From assembly GCA_021029095.1 (NCBI GenBank), contig JAJOHG010000004.1, positions 1,364,001-1,428,000 on the forward strand: a stretch of DNA of 64,000 bases, read 5' to 3'. This stretch comes from Phellopilus nigrolimitatus. Lineage: Eukaryota > Basidiomycota > Agaricomycetes > Hymenochaetales > Hymenochaetaceae. Below the pieces are notes generated by a model that saw only the letters and a program-made list of their open reading frames with translations, did no database searches and was not told the DNA's origin. Shown here piece by piece: positions 1 through 12,331 of this stretch. The translations under genes and the position numbers were made by a program. Each line of letters begins with the position of its first letter. Position 1 is the first letter of the stretch.

Positions 1-70
1 CTTAAGAACAGATGCCAGTACAACATTTCAGAATACAGGTGTAACGAATGAGATAATAAAACAAACAGAC

Positions 71-479
71 CCATTGCAGATCGCCAATATACAAAGCGTC
101 CATGTTGGACGGTATGCCTGCTAAGCCTACACTCGTGTTACTGTTAACGGTCCCGTTAGCCAGACTCGAGCTGTTCTGAGTAGACAAGCCCGTGTCATTT
201 TTCGCCAAATTCGACGTATCAGCCGTGATCTCTTGACGTTGGACGTTCTCTGATTCATCATCTTCGCGTGGTCGCTTGTCTCCAACTGTTGGTTCAGTGG
301 TGGCAGGTGTCTCTGGCTCGTCTAAATTTTGCAGTCCGTAATCATTCGCGCCCTTCAAAACAATCATCCAAGAGTCAAGGTTAAGTCTACTGCAATCCAT
401 TTTTAATCCTCACCTCGGGGCCCATCGAAACGTTATACCCATCGTCTTCACCGTAGATGTCAAAATCGTCCTCAGGCAT
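71..479 (-). CDS. RRM protein, CFIm68/CPSF6-like (3' part beyond window)
   Basis: Two exons are visible, 479-414 and 352-71. The start codon opens an acidic N-terminus (MPEDDFDIYGEDDG), a 61-nt GTGAGG...AAG intron follows, and exon 2 ends in the first strand of an RNA recognition motif (ALYIGDLQW) at a GT donor; the rest lies left of the window. An acidic, low-complexity leader before a single RRM beginning YIG(D/N)LxW is the layout of the large subunit of cleavage factor Im, which binds pre-mRNA for 3'-end processing in the nucleus. The leader also carries a KRPRED-type basic patch. Only the first RRM strand can be seen, so another single-RRM protein is possible. It shares a promoter region of about 580 bp with the divergent gene at 1062. 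Confidence 0.6.
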
Positions 480-1061
480 GACTGGCGCAACTCAAGAACA
501 GGCAAAGAACAGTAGCACAAACTTCGTTGAGAGCAGCTAAAGAGAACAGACAAGTCTTCGGCGTAAACTGAGTACAGCGAAAGACCGTACAACAAGAAGA
601 GACAACGTCAGAAAAGAACGGTACATGCGTGACGTGTTTCAAGCATTCGACAACATTGCTAGACACGCACATGAAAGCTTTTTCAACAAAAAAAATAGAT
701 ACTATCAGCCTCTGAGCGATCCCTAAACCTGCAGCGATTCCGTCGTCGTTGTCGTCGCGAAACGAGTTCGTTGGAGGAGTTCGAGGAGAACAACAGAGAT
801 GAGAGTGGAGGTCAAGTAAGAGGTAGGCAGTTTGTTCCCACGCCATCCAGTCGTCACGTGCCACTAGCGCTCGTCGGCGACCCGGACTTCCGACGACCTG
901 TGAACGAGTATAGACATCAGTGCCGCTGCAGAATCATCTCAAAGCCACAATCAGAGGTATAATCATACGCACAAATACTGGATTGCGTCTGAAATCTCTG
1001 CCTCAGGTCTTTTCACTCCGAAAAATTGATGTCACCGAACATAAATCAAGCGTTGTAAGCC

Positions 1062-3185
1062 ATGGCAGGAGCGAATTATATGGGTGGCAGAAGGTAAGAA
1101 CAATTCGCAATCCACCCTGAGCTGATTTTGTAATGTTTTCAACGTAGAAACGCTGCCCGGGCACGAACAAAGGATGTCACCGGACGAGTGCAGAAAGGCC
1201 ATTTCATGAAGCAGCGACACCAGATCCTTGTTCGTGGTCTTCAAGAGGACTTTCGCGATGACACGGATAAACATTCAACTCAGCCTGGACACAAAGAAGA
1301 AATTAGCCTTGCGCATGCGAAAAAAGATCTTCAAGTCGGAGTTGATGCAAAAACGAGGAATACGAACCCTAGTACATCTCACAGGACGTTGAACAGTTTC
1401 CTTCAATCGAGTTCTAGCCCAGGTCAATACAGCCGAGCGAGGAGGTCCAAAATACTTGAAACTTTGGACATCAACGAACGTGAGTGAAGAAAATTTTATG
1501 CTCACTTACCTTTTCACATACCATCCTCCGGATTAGCAACTGCGCTCAGAGCAACTATGAATCGATTGTTGCGCTTGCCCGATCTCGCTGGGCTATCTCA
1601 GATTAATGCTCAATCTACCCCTTTGAAACGCAACCATTATTTGAAGCCTATCGTTGTAACTCCCAGGAAGAAAATGGTGAGCCGTTGAAGGTAACAAGTG
1701 GTGTAGCAGATCTTTTATTTACTAACTAAATTGTCGTAGAAGACCTCTTGGAGAGACTCAGACATCAATTCTCCGGTATCCAATGCTAATGAAAGTCGTT
1801 TGAATCTATACTCAAACAAGCAGCACGACCAACTGCCTCGTCCATCTGACTCATCTGACTCCTCTAGCCCTCTCAGTAAATCCCTTGTGCACAATCCATA
1901 CATTGTTAGCCACGATTTAAATGCAAGGAATAACCACTCTGACTCATCTGTGGATCGGTTTTCGACAATACAAGAACCTGGTACCGATTACTACGATTCA
2001 GGATTCTCCGAGCTTGAATTTGTCGATGAACCTGAAGTGGACAAGCTGCATGATATGAGTCCCACAATATGGAACAGCGATGTTGCTCCGGACCCTGCAG
2101 GAGCGTCATCCTCAACTTGCTTCTTTTCGCGCGATTACAACGAAGTGCGCAAACTAATTCAAAAAGCTCCAAGTCCCTCAAGTTCACTACCGCTGCCGCG
2201 TTGGGAGGTCTTGCCCATACATCGCCAACCCTCATTTTTGCATCCCGGTGAACCTAATTCGTTTAAAGACGAATATGTTTCTCTCCTCGACTTCGATGAT
2301 CCTTGGCTTGCCCTTGACGATATTCTAGGTCTGCGTCCTTCGATGAAGCTTCAAGATGATGGGGACGACCCTTTGGAGGGTATCGATGCTAATAACAGAT
2401 TCGGCCTGGGCTATAAGCCCGCAGAGTCCAGATCTCAACTTGATCCACTGCAAGGAATCTCTCAGCCATCTTTTCATGACGCCTCGGAATCACCTAATAA
2501 AAATGTTCATCGATCCTCCGAATCAGACATCGAAATCGATAACACGAGTGCAGAGGAATCCATTGGCGACTCGGGACGGTTTGGCCTACTTGATTCCAAT
2601 CACTCACCTCTTCCGCCAACTCATTTTTCTTGTCACCCTCAATTCCAAACACCACCTCGACGATTCAATTTTCCACCAGCCTCGACTAGGCCGCTCACTC
2701 GCCCTCGCTTTTCTCTAAAAGTTCATGATACTGTCTCAAGCATTCTGAAAGCTAACCGGGAACCTGAGACTGCGTCTTCGGAAGTACCTTCGGACTCTTC
2801 TGTCCCCTTACGAAGCCCACTCTTCGGATCAAGTTCGCATAGTACCAGCTCTATATTGTCGTCTGGATCTCGTTATTCTCCAGTCATCACCTCCCAACGT
2901 AGTTCTGCTACTTTTTCACATTTTCGACCACTTCCCGTTACCAATATCAGTCCATCATCATCCTCACAACCTATTCAAGAACCTTCTGTGTCCTCGACTG
3001 TCTATCAGATGCTATTACCAGATGTTGCATCCACTCCCTCTCCCACCAATCTTGCCTTCATCGATCACGCCTCACGTCAGAACACGCCCGTATTGCAGGA
3101 TGTTGTCAAAAGTTTGACGCCTTCGGAATCATTTACCATCGACGGACCGGACCTTTTTGGAGGGGAGGATACCGATGACGAGTGA
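1062..3185 (+). CDS. Unknown Ser/Pro-rich protein with conserved-looking basic N-terminus
   Basis: Exons 1062-1093, 1148-1479, 1537-1676 and 1740-3185 join in phase to 649 residues. The first ATG in frame (MAGANYMGGRRNAARART) opens a short Arg/Lys-rich segment. The rest is largely disordered: Ser, Pro and Asp rich, with acidic patches near residues 200-280 and an acidic C-terminus (FGGEDTDDE). I recognise no domain. The compact basic N-terminal exons, all at clean GT-AG sites, look more constrained than the single long Ser-rich last exon. A nuclear or cell-cycle role would be a guess from composition only. It converges on VPS39 with only 175 bp between the stop codons. Confidence 0.75.
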
Positions 3186-3360
3186 CTCGCGGAGACTGGA
3201 ATTGGGCTCGCTTATGGGATAAAATCTTGTAACAATATCATAGTGATACAATGCCGTAATTAATGTGTGGAATAGCTGTACAGACGTATGTCATGACACG
3301 AAAGCAACTGCGAACCGAAGAGAAAAGAAATGTGAGAACCCATTGCATCATAATCGAGCC

Positions 3361-6300
3361 TCAGTGTACATGTTCCGCCCGCCTCTTTGAGTTAGCGAAC
3401 GCCTCGCGACACTGGTAATGCGTAACTTCGCCCCTCGGCGCATGTACAGCGATGACGCTGTTCCCGAGCCTCTTGTGGCACTGAGGGCATCTGGAAAAAA
3501 GGGTGCACAAATGAGTTTCAATTAAGCCCATGAAAAGAACGGGAAAGTGTGACGTACATCCTTCCGTCAGTCACCCTGACCCTCCGACTCTGCAGACCAA
3601 CCAGTTTCATCCCCACCTGTTCACCACGGCCCTTCCTCATCTCCCTCACGACACGCGTGGCGAAGATTGGGGCACGTGCTGCATCACATAGAAATGCTTT
3701 AACGTCCTGCGCAGGGACCAGTGGCGGCAGGAGCCGCAGCGTCTCAAGCGTGTCGAGGCGCGGACTCTGGCGGCTTATGAGGTCCAGTGCCGGTTTCAGG
3801 AGGCCGGTCTGCATCTTCTTCTGCTGCGCGGTTGGAGACGGTTCGAGGTAGATCTTGAGAAGGGAAAGGAAAATGTCTTGCGTGGGCGAATCGGGGATGT
3901 AGATGCTCTTGCAATATCTGAGATTGAATAGTCATGAACATGCATTCCAACATTCAGATGGAGATATTTGGGGGGTAACTCACTCCTCCGCTTTGACGTA
4001 GTCACCGAGGCGATACACATACGTCTCAAGGGCACTCTCATGCCTACCTAGACGGCCCAGGAGGACTGCTTTCGCCTCGAACATATCTGAAAGTACGAAA
4101 GCCCCCATCAATTTGCATTCTCGTCGATGAACAAATATATGAATTACCATCTGAAGGGAGTAGCCCAAACAGTCGGTCGACTCTATATATATCCGAAGTT
4201 TGTATGAAGTGGAGAAATTTCGAATACGCCTTGTCATAAGCATCTGAAAACAAATTATCTGAGACACATAGAGAGTTGCGAATCTCTTAAATTTACCTTC
4301 GTCCCTTTTCTCCCGTCCGTCCACGGCCATCTCCAAATAGAGCTCCGCTAGGCGGTCGTGAAACAAGGTTGACGTTTCCTCTCGTTCTCCGATGAGATAT
4401 TCGAGATATTTTGCACACAAAGCTGGATCAAGGTCTTCCTCAAGAAAGTCAGCGACCTTGGACCGAGGTAGTTCCACTAGCTCTGCGGTGAAGATCTTTT
4501 AATGATATGAAGTCAGTAAATCATACCGCGAGCCTAAACTATTTGGCTGAGAGCTCACATCGAATGCAGCGTCGGGGTTGATCTCGAATACCCAACGCGT
4601 TGCTTCAAATATTTGATCCAAATATTCAGGACCTAGCTTCTGCACGTAGGAGACTGTTGGCCGGATTCTGTCTTCTATATCAGACTCTTTCTCGCTCAGT
4701 CTACCCAAATGATGCATTAGACGATGATTACGATTTTGGACAAATCACTCGCCTTTTAAGCAAGCCCAGCGCCTTTCCATGCATCTTCCTCCCTTTGTAT
4801 AGAGATACCAGCTCTGAGAATTTCTGAAAAAAAATAGTCGATCACGTCAGTTAAGTTAGACAGAATTCAGCTATATACAGAAGCACAAACCTCACGTTCC
4901 ATCAGCACTTCTTCTACTTCTGCCACCTCGCACCAATTATCCAAGCTGCACAGCGGCCCAAGAAGTCCTGGTCGTACGATCAAGTAGGCTTTGAACAAAG
5001 CGGTATCGACGATCTGAGCAAATCGAGTCAGTTGCTCAGGGGTGAGCGATGCCAGCGGAGCGTTTGGTAGTGCGAGCAGCTCATCGACAGATGTTTCGGA
5101 GAGAAATGGGAATTGGTGGGATTGTGCGTTAGTGATATGTAGGGTAGCGAGTGCACCATTTATACGCGGACGCCTGTCTGTCAAATAACGCAGTAGCGTC
5201 TCTACAGAACGCGGAAACGTGTCTTGAAAATCGCGATCGCGTTGGTAAATAGAACTAAAAGCAAACTTTTGGGAGAGCTCACCGACAGCTTTCCCCTTGT
5301 CCTTCGTCCGGCCACGTATTGAGATGCGGTCATCTTCTCTATCTGAGCTTGCCCCCACACCTGCCAGTGTCGACTCCAGTGTGCCCCTCCGCCTAGACCT
5401 CATAGAGCTTGCAGGCGACGGAGTACGTGTTAACGATGATGACCGGTCATCCGCTCTCTTCTTCGGGTCGTCTGGCTTTCCTGTAGATTTGGGCTCTGGG
5501 CCGCCAAAGAGCGGAATGCACCGTTCCGGAGGAATATGCAGCCGGCCCGACACGCCTTCGGGGTAGAGAGCTACGACTTTCGCGGGGTTGATGTCCAGCT
5601 CAATGAAGGCGTTCATCGCGCCGTCAAAATCACCTTTCTTGAACTGTGCGACGGCATTCAGTGCGCGTATCTTCGCAAATCTTGCACCCTGTTGTGATTC
5701 ACGATAAATTACAGTGTTCGGCGTGCAAGGGACACTCAAACGACTGGCCTTGTCTGGTAAAGTAGCCCCATCTATACTTTCAAGCAAAGCGAGCGCCTCG
5801 GAGTAGCGCTCTCCTTCCACGAGCTCGTCGATTTGCTCACCCCACGTTCTCATGCGAAACAACCAGACTGCGCTTCCCTCTACTGCTGCGGCATTTCGAT
5901 CGACAGGCGTAGATACAGCGAACACCGGCCCTTTCGCAGCACTAGACGGCGTAAGCAGTCGAAGGGTCGGCGAAAATGATGAGGCTGTCGGGAGGACCAA
6001 GTGCTGAACAGGTTGAAGTGTAATCGAGGACTGGATTTGTAGTACGGGAGCTTGTACGAAGCCGTTCGGACCGGTGGGAGCCGATACGGGTGGATCGAGA
6101 GTCGAGGCAGGAATTGTTCCCGCAGATTGGATAGAAAGAACGTAGGGCTTTACATAGGCTGTTTTGAAGATTATAAAACTTTCTGCACAACATCAGCCTT
6201 CGCTGCTTACCAATCTCTTCTGGCGGCGCGTTCCAAACCAAACTATTCTGCTTCGCCTTCCCATCTGCACCGTAAAATATACCAGCATCTACAACGAGAA

Positions 6301-7272
6301 TAAGCTCATGTAATGGAGTAGACGTAGAGCATTTGACCGACTATCTTTCGGGATTAGCACATCTTCGCCGATGACGACGGCCTGCGGTTTCGCCTTTGCA
6401 GCAAGCCCCAGAGTCATATACCCTCCTAAACCCGACAACGCACTCCTACCGTACCCTCCAGCACTTGTAGATGATGGCACATTCACAGGCATAGTTAATT
6501 CCGCGGTAGACATAGTTTCAAGGTAGAATAGCGTGTGCTCCGTCGCGGTGTACGCCAAACAAAGGACCGTCGGCTTGAGAAATGTTATGACGCGTGCTGA
6601 GTGAGAGAGTGAAGCTTCCTGCGATAGGTTTGAGATATTTCCATAATATTGCATCACGGTCGTACTCACCTTGACTTCTTGCGCCTCCCCATCTCGCCAC
6701 GAATATACGACAAGCTTCCTCTGCGAACCAACGATAAGATACGTCACAAGCGTCGGCGCACCTGTCGACTGTGCCGCAGCGACATCATCGAACGAGTGTA
6801 CGTTGCCGTCGGGAGAGACGTTCTCGATCGTAGTATTGACTGCGAATGAGAATGCCTTTCGCGTCTGCAGAAGCGGAGTCGGAGGGAAAAGATCCGGGAG
6901 GGGGTATAGCGTCACACACGAGTCTGTTTAAGCATGAACAGCGAGCTCAGGTTTAGAATTCGATGGCAAGAACTCTCACCGCTAAGCGCCACGACCGAAT
7001 TTATGTCTTTAATGTATCCCACTTGCTCGATCGGCTTCTTGCTTAGGCTTTTCGTTGTCACGAGCTCTGACGTGTATCCATCTTCATCTTGATCAATGTT
7101 GTAGACGTGCAAGTTTCCAGAACCTGACCCAATGTATATCCTGTCGCCTGACACAGGTTGAGTCCGTAGCCTGAGCATTCAGCACGGAATCAGACGCACC
7201 CTGGACGGTCAGTGATTCGACTTTCTCCTTGAAGCCATTGATGATGGGTAAAGGCTCGCAAAAAGGTGCCAT
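3361..7272 (-). CDS. VPS39: Vps39/Vam6, HOPS tethering complex subunit
   Basis: Fourteen exons (7272-7200, 7147-6980, 6923-6670, 6618-6342, 6288-6211, 6158-5283, 5222-4891, 4823-4753, 4700-4559, 4495-4297, 4243-4148, 4086-3984, 3917-3558, 3490-3361) join in phase to 1,052 residues, normal for the family. It has an N-terminal citron-homology beta-propeller (GDRIYIGSGSGNLHVY, then FRMRTWGEQIDELVE at its end), an alpha-solenoid, and the C-terminal Vps39 zinc-finger-like end (CPQCHKRLGNSVIAV, then HYQC). Vps39 binds Ypt7/Rab7 and tethers late endosomes and vacuoles. A Ser/Arg-rich insert lies near residues 480-540. The intron after 4753 starts with GC rather than GT. A further 60-nt in-frame segment (about 5691-5750) could be another GC-AG intron, which would shorten the protein by 20 residues. 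Confidence 0.95.
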
Positions 7273-7482
7273 CGCGGTAGCTTGTGCACTTTTATAGCAT
7301 TTGAGACCATAAATTGCAAGGAAGTTGTATATGACCTCGGGAGGGCTGAAGTAAAGGGCGCGTGTCTGACACGATCGCGTCGCGCGTGACGCCACCACTC
7401 ACTGGCCGCGATCCTCGATCAAACATGCGTTGAACTCATTCTATTGGCTGCAATTATTTGCCAGAGCAATAATTCGCAATAA

Positions 7483-7758
7483 ACAGATAGGACTTGGAGA
7501 ACCCGAGGCTTTGCTGCGATATTCAAGAACAAGGCTATCCGACTTGATAATGATAATGTTGGTCCAGAGCATCGACGGGATGTTGCAGTAACTCCGAATT
7601 GTTTTGGACTGACTTCGACTGGCAAGCAGGACGTTCCAAATATAATTTCTCTCGTTCTCGCTGCACACCTTATTGATACATTCGGACTGGCCGACCTTCC
7701 GCAACATTATCTTTGCTCCCTTCCTCTCCGAAAAGATGTAAATATCAGCTTAGGCTAA
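7483..7758 (+). other. Open frame without start codon, possible exon relic
   Basis: A 91-codon stop-free frame running away from VPS39 reads like protein (for example GPEHRRDVAVTPNCFGL, then LAAHLIDTFGLADLPQHYL) but contains no ATG, and I could not find an upstream exon that joins it in phase. It begins just after an AAACAG that could act as a splice acceptor. It could be the last exon of a small gene, a relic of a larger one, or chance. I assign no function. Confidence 0.25.
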
Positions 7759-8722
7759 ATGACGAGGGCTCGGACACTGGCAGCATGGTCAGCTTTCTAC
7801 GGCAACGACTCCTTCGCGTCAGCGCACCTTCTTTTCCCGCGAATTCTCGGGCTTTCACACACGATCCAGGCGACCACTGGTAGGGTAACTCCAGAGCACG
7901 GCTCGTATGCAATACAGGAGGCTTTTGAGAACTAAAATTGTTATGGTTTTCTTTAGACGTATATTTATTTCTCACTGAACTCCTCTTTTAGGTCGGTTCA
8001 GACCCCGGAGCTCAAAATAAACGATGAATTGCGTCTAAGTATGACGCGTCAGGCGGTATGGGATGCATGGTCTCATAGATCAGCGGGATCAACGTCAAGC
8101 GCTATTGCATTTTTTCTTCCCTTCTAATTCGTTCAAATCCGCCTCATGAGAACCCAAGTCAATTGTCGAGAATATGCGAACACAATTGACTCCTTCTCGC
8201 GCTTCTGCACACGGCCCGGAATTTATATGAAGATTTCAGTCAAGGGCCCGGCCCTCCCAACAGACAGCAACTTCATTCACATCATTTTTTGGAGTGCGTG
8301 CCACTGAAAACCCCGATTTATGAACTTTTTGACGTTGATTGTGTATATTTAGTTCGATTCTCAGGTTGACAAGTGGATCGTGCTAAGAACTGTTCACTTG
8401 TAAATCACTCGCACGATAAACCCGGGCACTTCTTTTACGGGCAGGCTTATCTGCAGACAGTGATGCTCAGAAGTGCGGTGGCTTGCTAAGTTGGGCGTTC
8501 CGATAGCTTCACTCTTGGTCAGAGTGCTCTGCTGTGTGATTTGGTCCTTTGGATGCATTGTAATACTGGCTATACTATTAACCCATCTCAATTCTGTGGA
8601 ACTCGACTTGTTGGTAAATTGGCAGAGCTCGGCGGAACGCCCGACCGTTAAGCTGGTCCAAGTCAGATATTTTCAGCAATTTGGCGATTTGACGAGTTTT
8701 CCTCTCAGATGCCTGGCAAATT

Positions 8723-8768
8723 TTACCAACAGGACTAACACCTCCAGAGGTGTTAGTCCTGTTGGTAA
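8723..8768. repeat. Perfect palindrome, 22-bp arms with 2-nt spacer
   Basis: Arms 8723-8744 and 8747-8768 are exact reverse complements separated by CA. The DNA could extrude as a cruciform, or a transcript could form a very stable hairpin. There is no T-run after it, so it does not look like a terminator. It lies 115 bp left of the MITE. Confidence 0.85.
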
Positions 8769-8882
8769 GTTGTCCGACTTTGAAATTGATCTACGCAATC
8801 AACCTGCATCCTGTTACCCATGGATCGTGTCTTTCAGAATACATAATTGAAACTCCGACCAAGTTTGTACGTAGTGCTACTA

Positions 8883-9318
8883 CAGGTGGGTGTAGAAAGT
8901 CTACGGCCCCCCTAAATAAGGAAGGTGGTTCCCGTCCGCACCGCCCGAATGTCCACATCGTCGCATTTTTACCTACGAAAAGACTAAACACGATGTATAA
9001 CTGTTAAAGCCTTCTTTTTATACATCTATGATGCAAATACAACATATACACAGTCAATTCGAGGTTACACCGTTCACTTTCACTGCTGTCACATGATCTG
9101 AGCTGTAGCTAGGACCACATTTTCAAGCTCGGTTGTAGGTCCGATAAAGGCCCCACCACAAATACTGCATAAAATACAAAGCGTTTGGAGGCAACTTGAG
9201 CTGGCAGCGTGCTGTAGGCAATGGTGAACGACAGCGGAGGATGCGCATGTGTGTGCACGACGCGGACGGGAACCACCTTCCTTATTTAGGGGGGCCGTAG
9301 ACTTTCTACACCCACCTG
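8883..9318. mobile_element. Non-autonomous DNA transposon (MITE), 57-bp perfect terminal inverted repeats
   Basis: The left end 8883-8939 and right end 9262-9318 are exact reverse complements over 57 bp, starting CAGGTGGGTGTAGAAAG. TA occurs directly outside both ends (8881-8882 and 9319-9320), as expected for a TA target-site duplication of the Tc1/mariner type. The 322-bp interior has no open frame of note. The element would need a transposase from elsewhere in the genome. Identical arms suggest fairly recent insertion. I found no second copy in the window. Confidence 0.85.
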
Positions 9319-9503
9319 TAACAAGCCATCTCAATTCTAATTTTGTTGTTACCGTCGCTAGCGAGTTCTGTGATGGCTGCCGAGCTCGCCGAACAAATTC
9401 GACAGTATTGAGACGGGCTAATAATGGTTCAGAAGGCAGAGACTAGAGGCTTTATATCTCCGGAGGACCATTTTCCATACACCCGTTCCGTGACTTTTCC
9501 ATT

Positions 9504-11923
9504 ATGCTCCTCCTCAGTACTTGTACTGCTTTCGCCTCGGTGTTCGTGGCTCTTCCTGTCGTTTGTGCTCAATCCGACCCTCTGGTAGCCAAGTTGAAGA
9601 CCGGCGCATTTCAAGGTATCCTTACTTCCAATGGAACGGAGCGATGGCTCGGGATACCCTTCGCTCAGCCTCCGATTGGAAATTTGAGATTCAAGGCCCC
9701 CGTCCCGATTGGGACTGCCTCTTCCGGGATCAAAAATGCGTCAACATTTGGGAATGCATGTCCCCAGCTTCCCGGAGGCCTTGGAGCTCCGTTGGGAGAA
9801 GACTGCTTGGTTCTAAATGTATACTTACAATCACTGCAACGACATATAATTTAGCTGATTTGTACTCATCGTTCATCCCCCACTCAGGTATGGCGTCCCA
9901 ATGGCACAAGTTCCGATGAAAAGCTTCCAGTGTTATTGTGGATCTATGTAAGTTAGGTTGTGAAACGCATGTAAATAAGCTACTGAATTTTTACAAAGGG
10001 CGGAGCGTACAACTCTGGGTATGATTCATAAGGGTATTAAAGTAGCGATTATAATCTGACAGACTTTGACTCTAGTGCATCGTCATCCCATACGTACGAT
10101 CCAACCAGTAAATTTCAATTCCCCCCTCCCATCCGAATTTGTTATTCAATAGCAACTCTTAAAAAGGAATTGTGAACAGGAGTGTCTCAACCGGAAAGCC
10201 CATCATCTTCGTCTCCTTGTAAGCATTTTTTTTGCTTTCTCATTTTCAGTCTCATTCCAAATTAATCATATAATAGTAACTACCGCATCAACACATTCGG
10301 GTTTGTGAGTCGTACTCGCTTTCCCCTACATGTCAGCTTTTCTGAATTGAATTAAGCTTGCAAGCTCGCATGTAGCACCTGAAGACCTTAACGCAGGCCT
10401 CCACGATCAACGAGCGGCTTTCCAATTTGTTCAAGAAAATATAGCGTCTTTCGGAGGTGATCCAAACAAGGTGCGATTTCTTCTTTGATGTCTATCTCCT
10501 ATATAGTCTGAGTGTAAATGTTTTGCACAGGTCACGATCTGGGGACAGGCATCTAACCTTTGGCTTTATTTTATTCTATCTACGTATTGACGGCCTCTTC
10601 AGTCAGCGGGTGCCGGGAGCGTCGAGGCGCAAGTACTCTTTCCTTCACCACAGCCGCTATTCCGAGCAGCCATAGCCGATTCGCCCACTGGTCCATTGTG
10701 AGAAGCATTGCTCGTTTTCATCCCAATCTCCTTCAGAACATTTCTGTAGTAAAAGTGCGCCGTTCCCTTTCCAATATGACGAACCAGGAAAGCCCTTCGC
10801 TCGTCTCGTCGAAAGGACAGGATGTCCCCTGAGTTCGGAATCTATCACATGTTTGCAAAACGTCCCCTTTGAGGTGAGCATATATATCACCAGTTTACCG
10901 TTGTGTTTGTCCTGGATTTAAGCTGCTCCGCCTTTCCAGACGCTTCTTAGCATTAGCAACAACATGATCAACACGACCTTGAATAATCAGCTGTGGGAGC
11001 CGACCGTCGGACCTCCAGGCAGTTTCGTTGAAATGAGAGCGTCTGCGAAAATTGCCTCCGGCGATTTCTTGCATGTCCCTTTTCTCGCGGGCACAAACGT
11101 GAGAAAAACCGACGAGTCTTATCTTTCGCTTTGACTGATTCAAATTCACTCTCAGCTCAACGAAGGGACCACTTTCAGCGAATCTCTCCTTAATATAACA
11201 CACCCAGGAATGACTGAAGATGAAGCGTTCGACAACTTCATCGGCAACCTTATTCTGGACAATCGCACTTTGACACCGGATGTGCTGAGCAAGTTTAACG
11301 CGCTGTATCCCGCGAATGATTCCTCACTGGGGGCTCCATTTAATACGGGAGACTCTCTCTTCGACAGAGCGTCTGCGTGGTACACGGACAACATGTTCTT
11401 GGCGCCACGGAGACTATTTTTCGACAAGGCAGCCTCAGTGCAGCCCCTCTTCGCGTACCATTTTACAGAGTTCATCCCGGGAAATAATCCTACGCTAGGA
11501 GGTAATCAGCGTCCTTTGGCGACCTGGGCACCTGTTGACAAATTTCGACAGTTTTTCATGCATCTGAATTATCGCTTTTATTCGGACCCGTTCCGACCGC
11601 GGTGGAGGAGGACTTTGCAAATACTATGTTGGACTTTTACATCAATTTCGTCGTAGACCTTGATCCTGGAGGTGAGAACATGTTAGTATCAAATTTCATT
11701 TTGCAATTGAATATTCTTTACAGAACCTTGGCCAAAGTTTACTTCGAATGGGAAGGAAGTCCTGCAGCTCATGCGAGACAACATCACCACCGTTCCCGAC
11801 GGTAAGTGGTTCCAAAATACCCCATTTATTATTTGCAGCTGACGTTTATTCATAACAGACTTTGACCGCGAGAAAACAGTATTTCTGAACTCTGCAAAAG
11901 TTCTCGATGAAATGGAGAAATGA
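9504..11923 (+). CDS. Secreted type-B carboxylesterase/lipase
   Basis: Fifteen exons (9504-9818, 9888-9947, 9999-10018, 10076-10107, 10167-10218, 10277-10304, 10357-10470, 10531-10548, 10603-10697, 10750-10873, 10940-11098, 11156-11501, 11552-11671, 11724-11801, 11859-11923) join in phase to 541 residues, the usual length for secreted fungal carboxylesterases. A signal peptide ([22 protein letters not shown]) precedes the alpha/beta-hydrolase fold. The catalytic triad is visible: Ser in GQSAGAG, Glu in GTNLNEGT, His in GVFHASEL. There are several N-glycosylation sites. It should hydrolyse ester bonds outside the cell; the substrate cannot be told. The exon for VTIWGQ is 18 nt, and the next intron, which splits the nucleophile motif after GQ, begins with GC. 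Confidence 0.93.
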
Positions 11924-12331
11924 ATAATCCTCGGATCAAAAGTCGACTCGGAAATTGCTACACAGTTCGAAATAAGGTGGCAAATAGTTTGTCATGGGTA
12001 GTCTGCGTTTAGTTTGTGCCGCTTGAGTACTTACTATAGCAAGTCGAGATTTTCTGCAAAAATAGTATTAATTGTGAATTCGATAGCAATTGTGTAGCTG
12101 GAGTCATGTTCTTTGGATTTGATACATTGTGATTGTATATTGAGAGGTTCGTTGATAATGCGGGAGGAAGCGCGGTCTAATCCGAGTATAGCTGAGCCAC
12201 AGCTGACACGCTTGCCCTAACAGCTCTTGTTCTCTACACTCACGACTCCCACGCTTCTCTTGTTGCTTTGTTTCTTCTTACTATTCTCTTAGACGACATA
12301 TTCTGCGCATCTATCGTTTTCTCTCTCTAAC
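11924..12331. other. Spacer: esterase 3' region and SPT2 promoter
   Basis: This 408-bp spacer is AT-rich after the esterase stop. A pyrimidine-rich tract (about 12225-12330, with runs such as CTTCTCTTGTTGCTTTGTTTCTTC) leads into the SPT2 start, typical of fungal core promoters. No coding signal. Confidence 0.5.

Larger units (their letters stand above)
7759..9503. other. Intergenic region, non-coding apart from a MITE
   Basis: This gap between VPS39 and the esterase gene has no convincing gene on either strand. It holds the palindrome at 8723 and the miniature element at 8883. On both sides of the element the sequence repeats short motifs (CATCTCAATTCT near 8582 and 9328; GAGCTCGCC/GGCGGAAC near 8626 and 9385; GTTGGTAA near 8609 and 8761), which suggests an older, degraded repeat into which the MITE later inserted. 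Confidence 0.5.

Noticed and set aside
5691..5750. Extra 60-nt GC-AG intron in VPS39
   Set aside because: In frame either way; the donor GCCAGT is weak, so I kept it as exon but noted it under VPS39.
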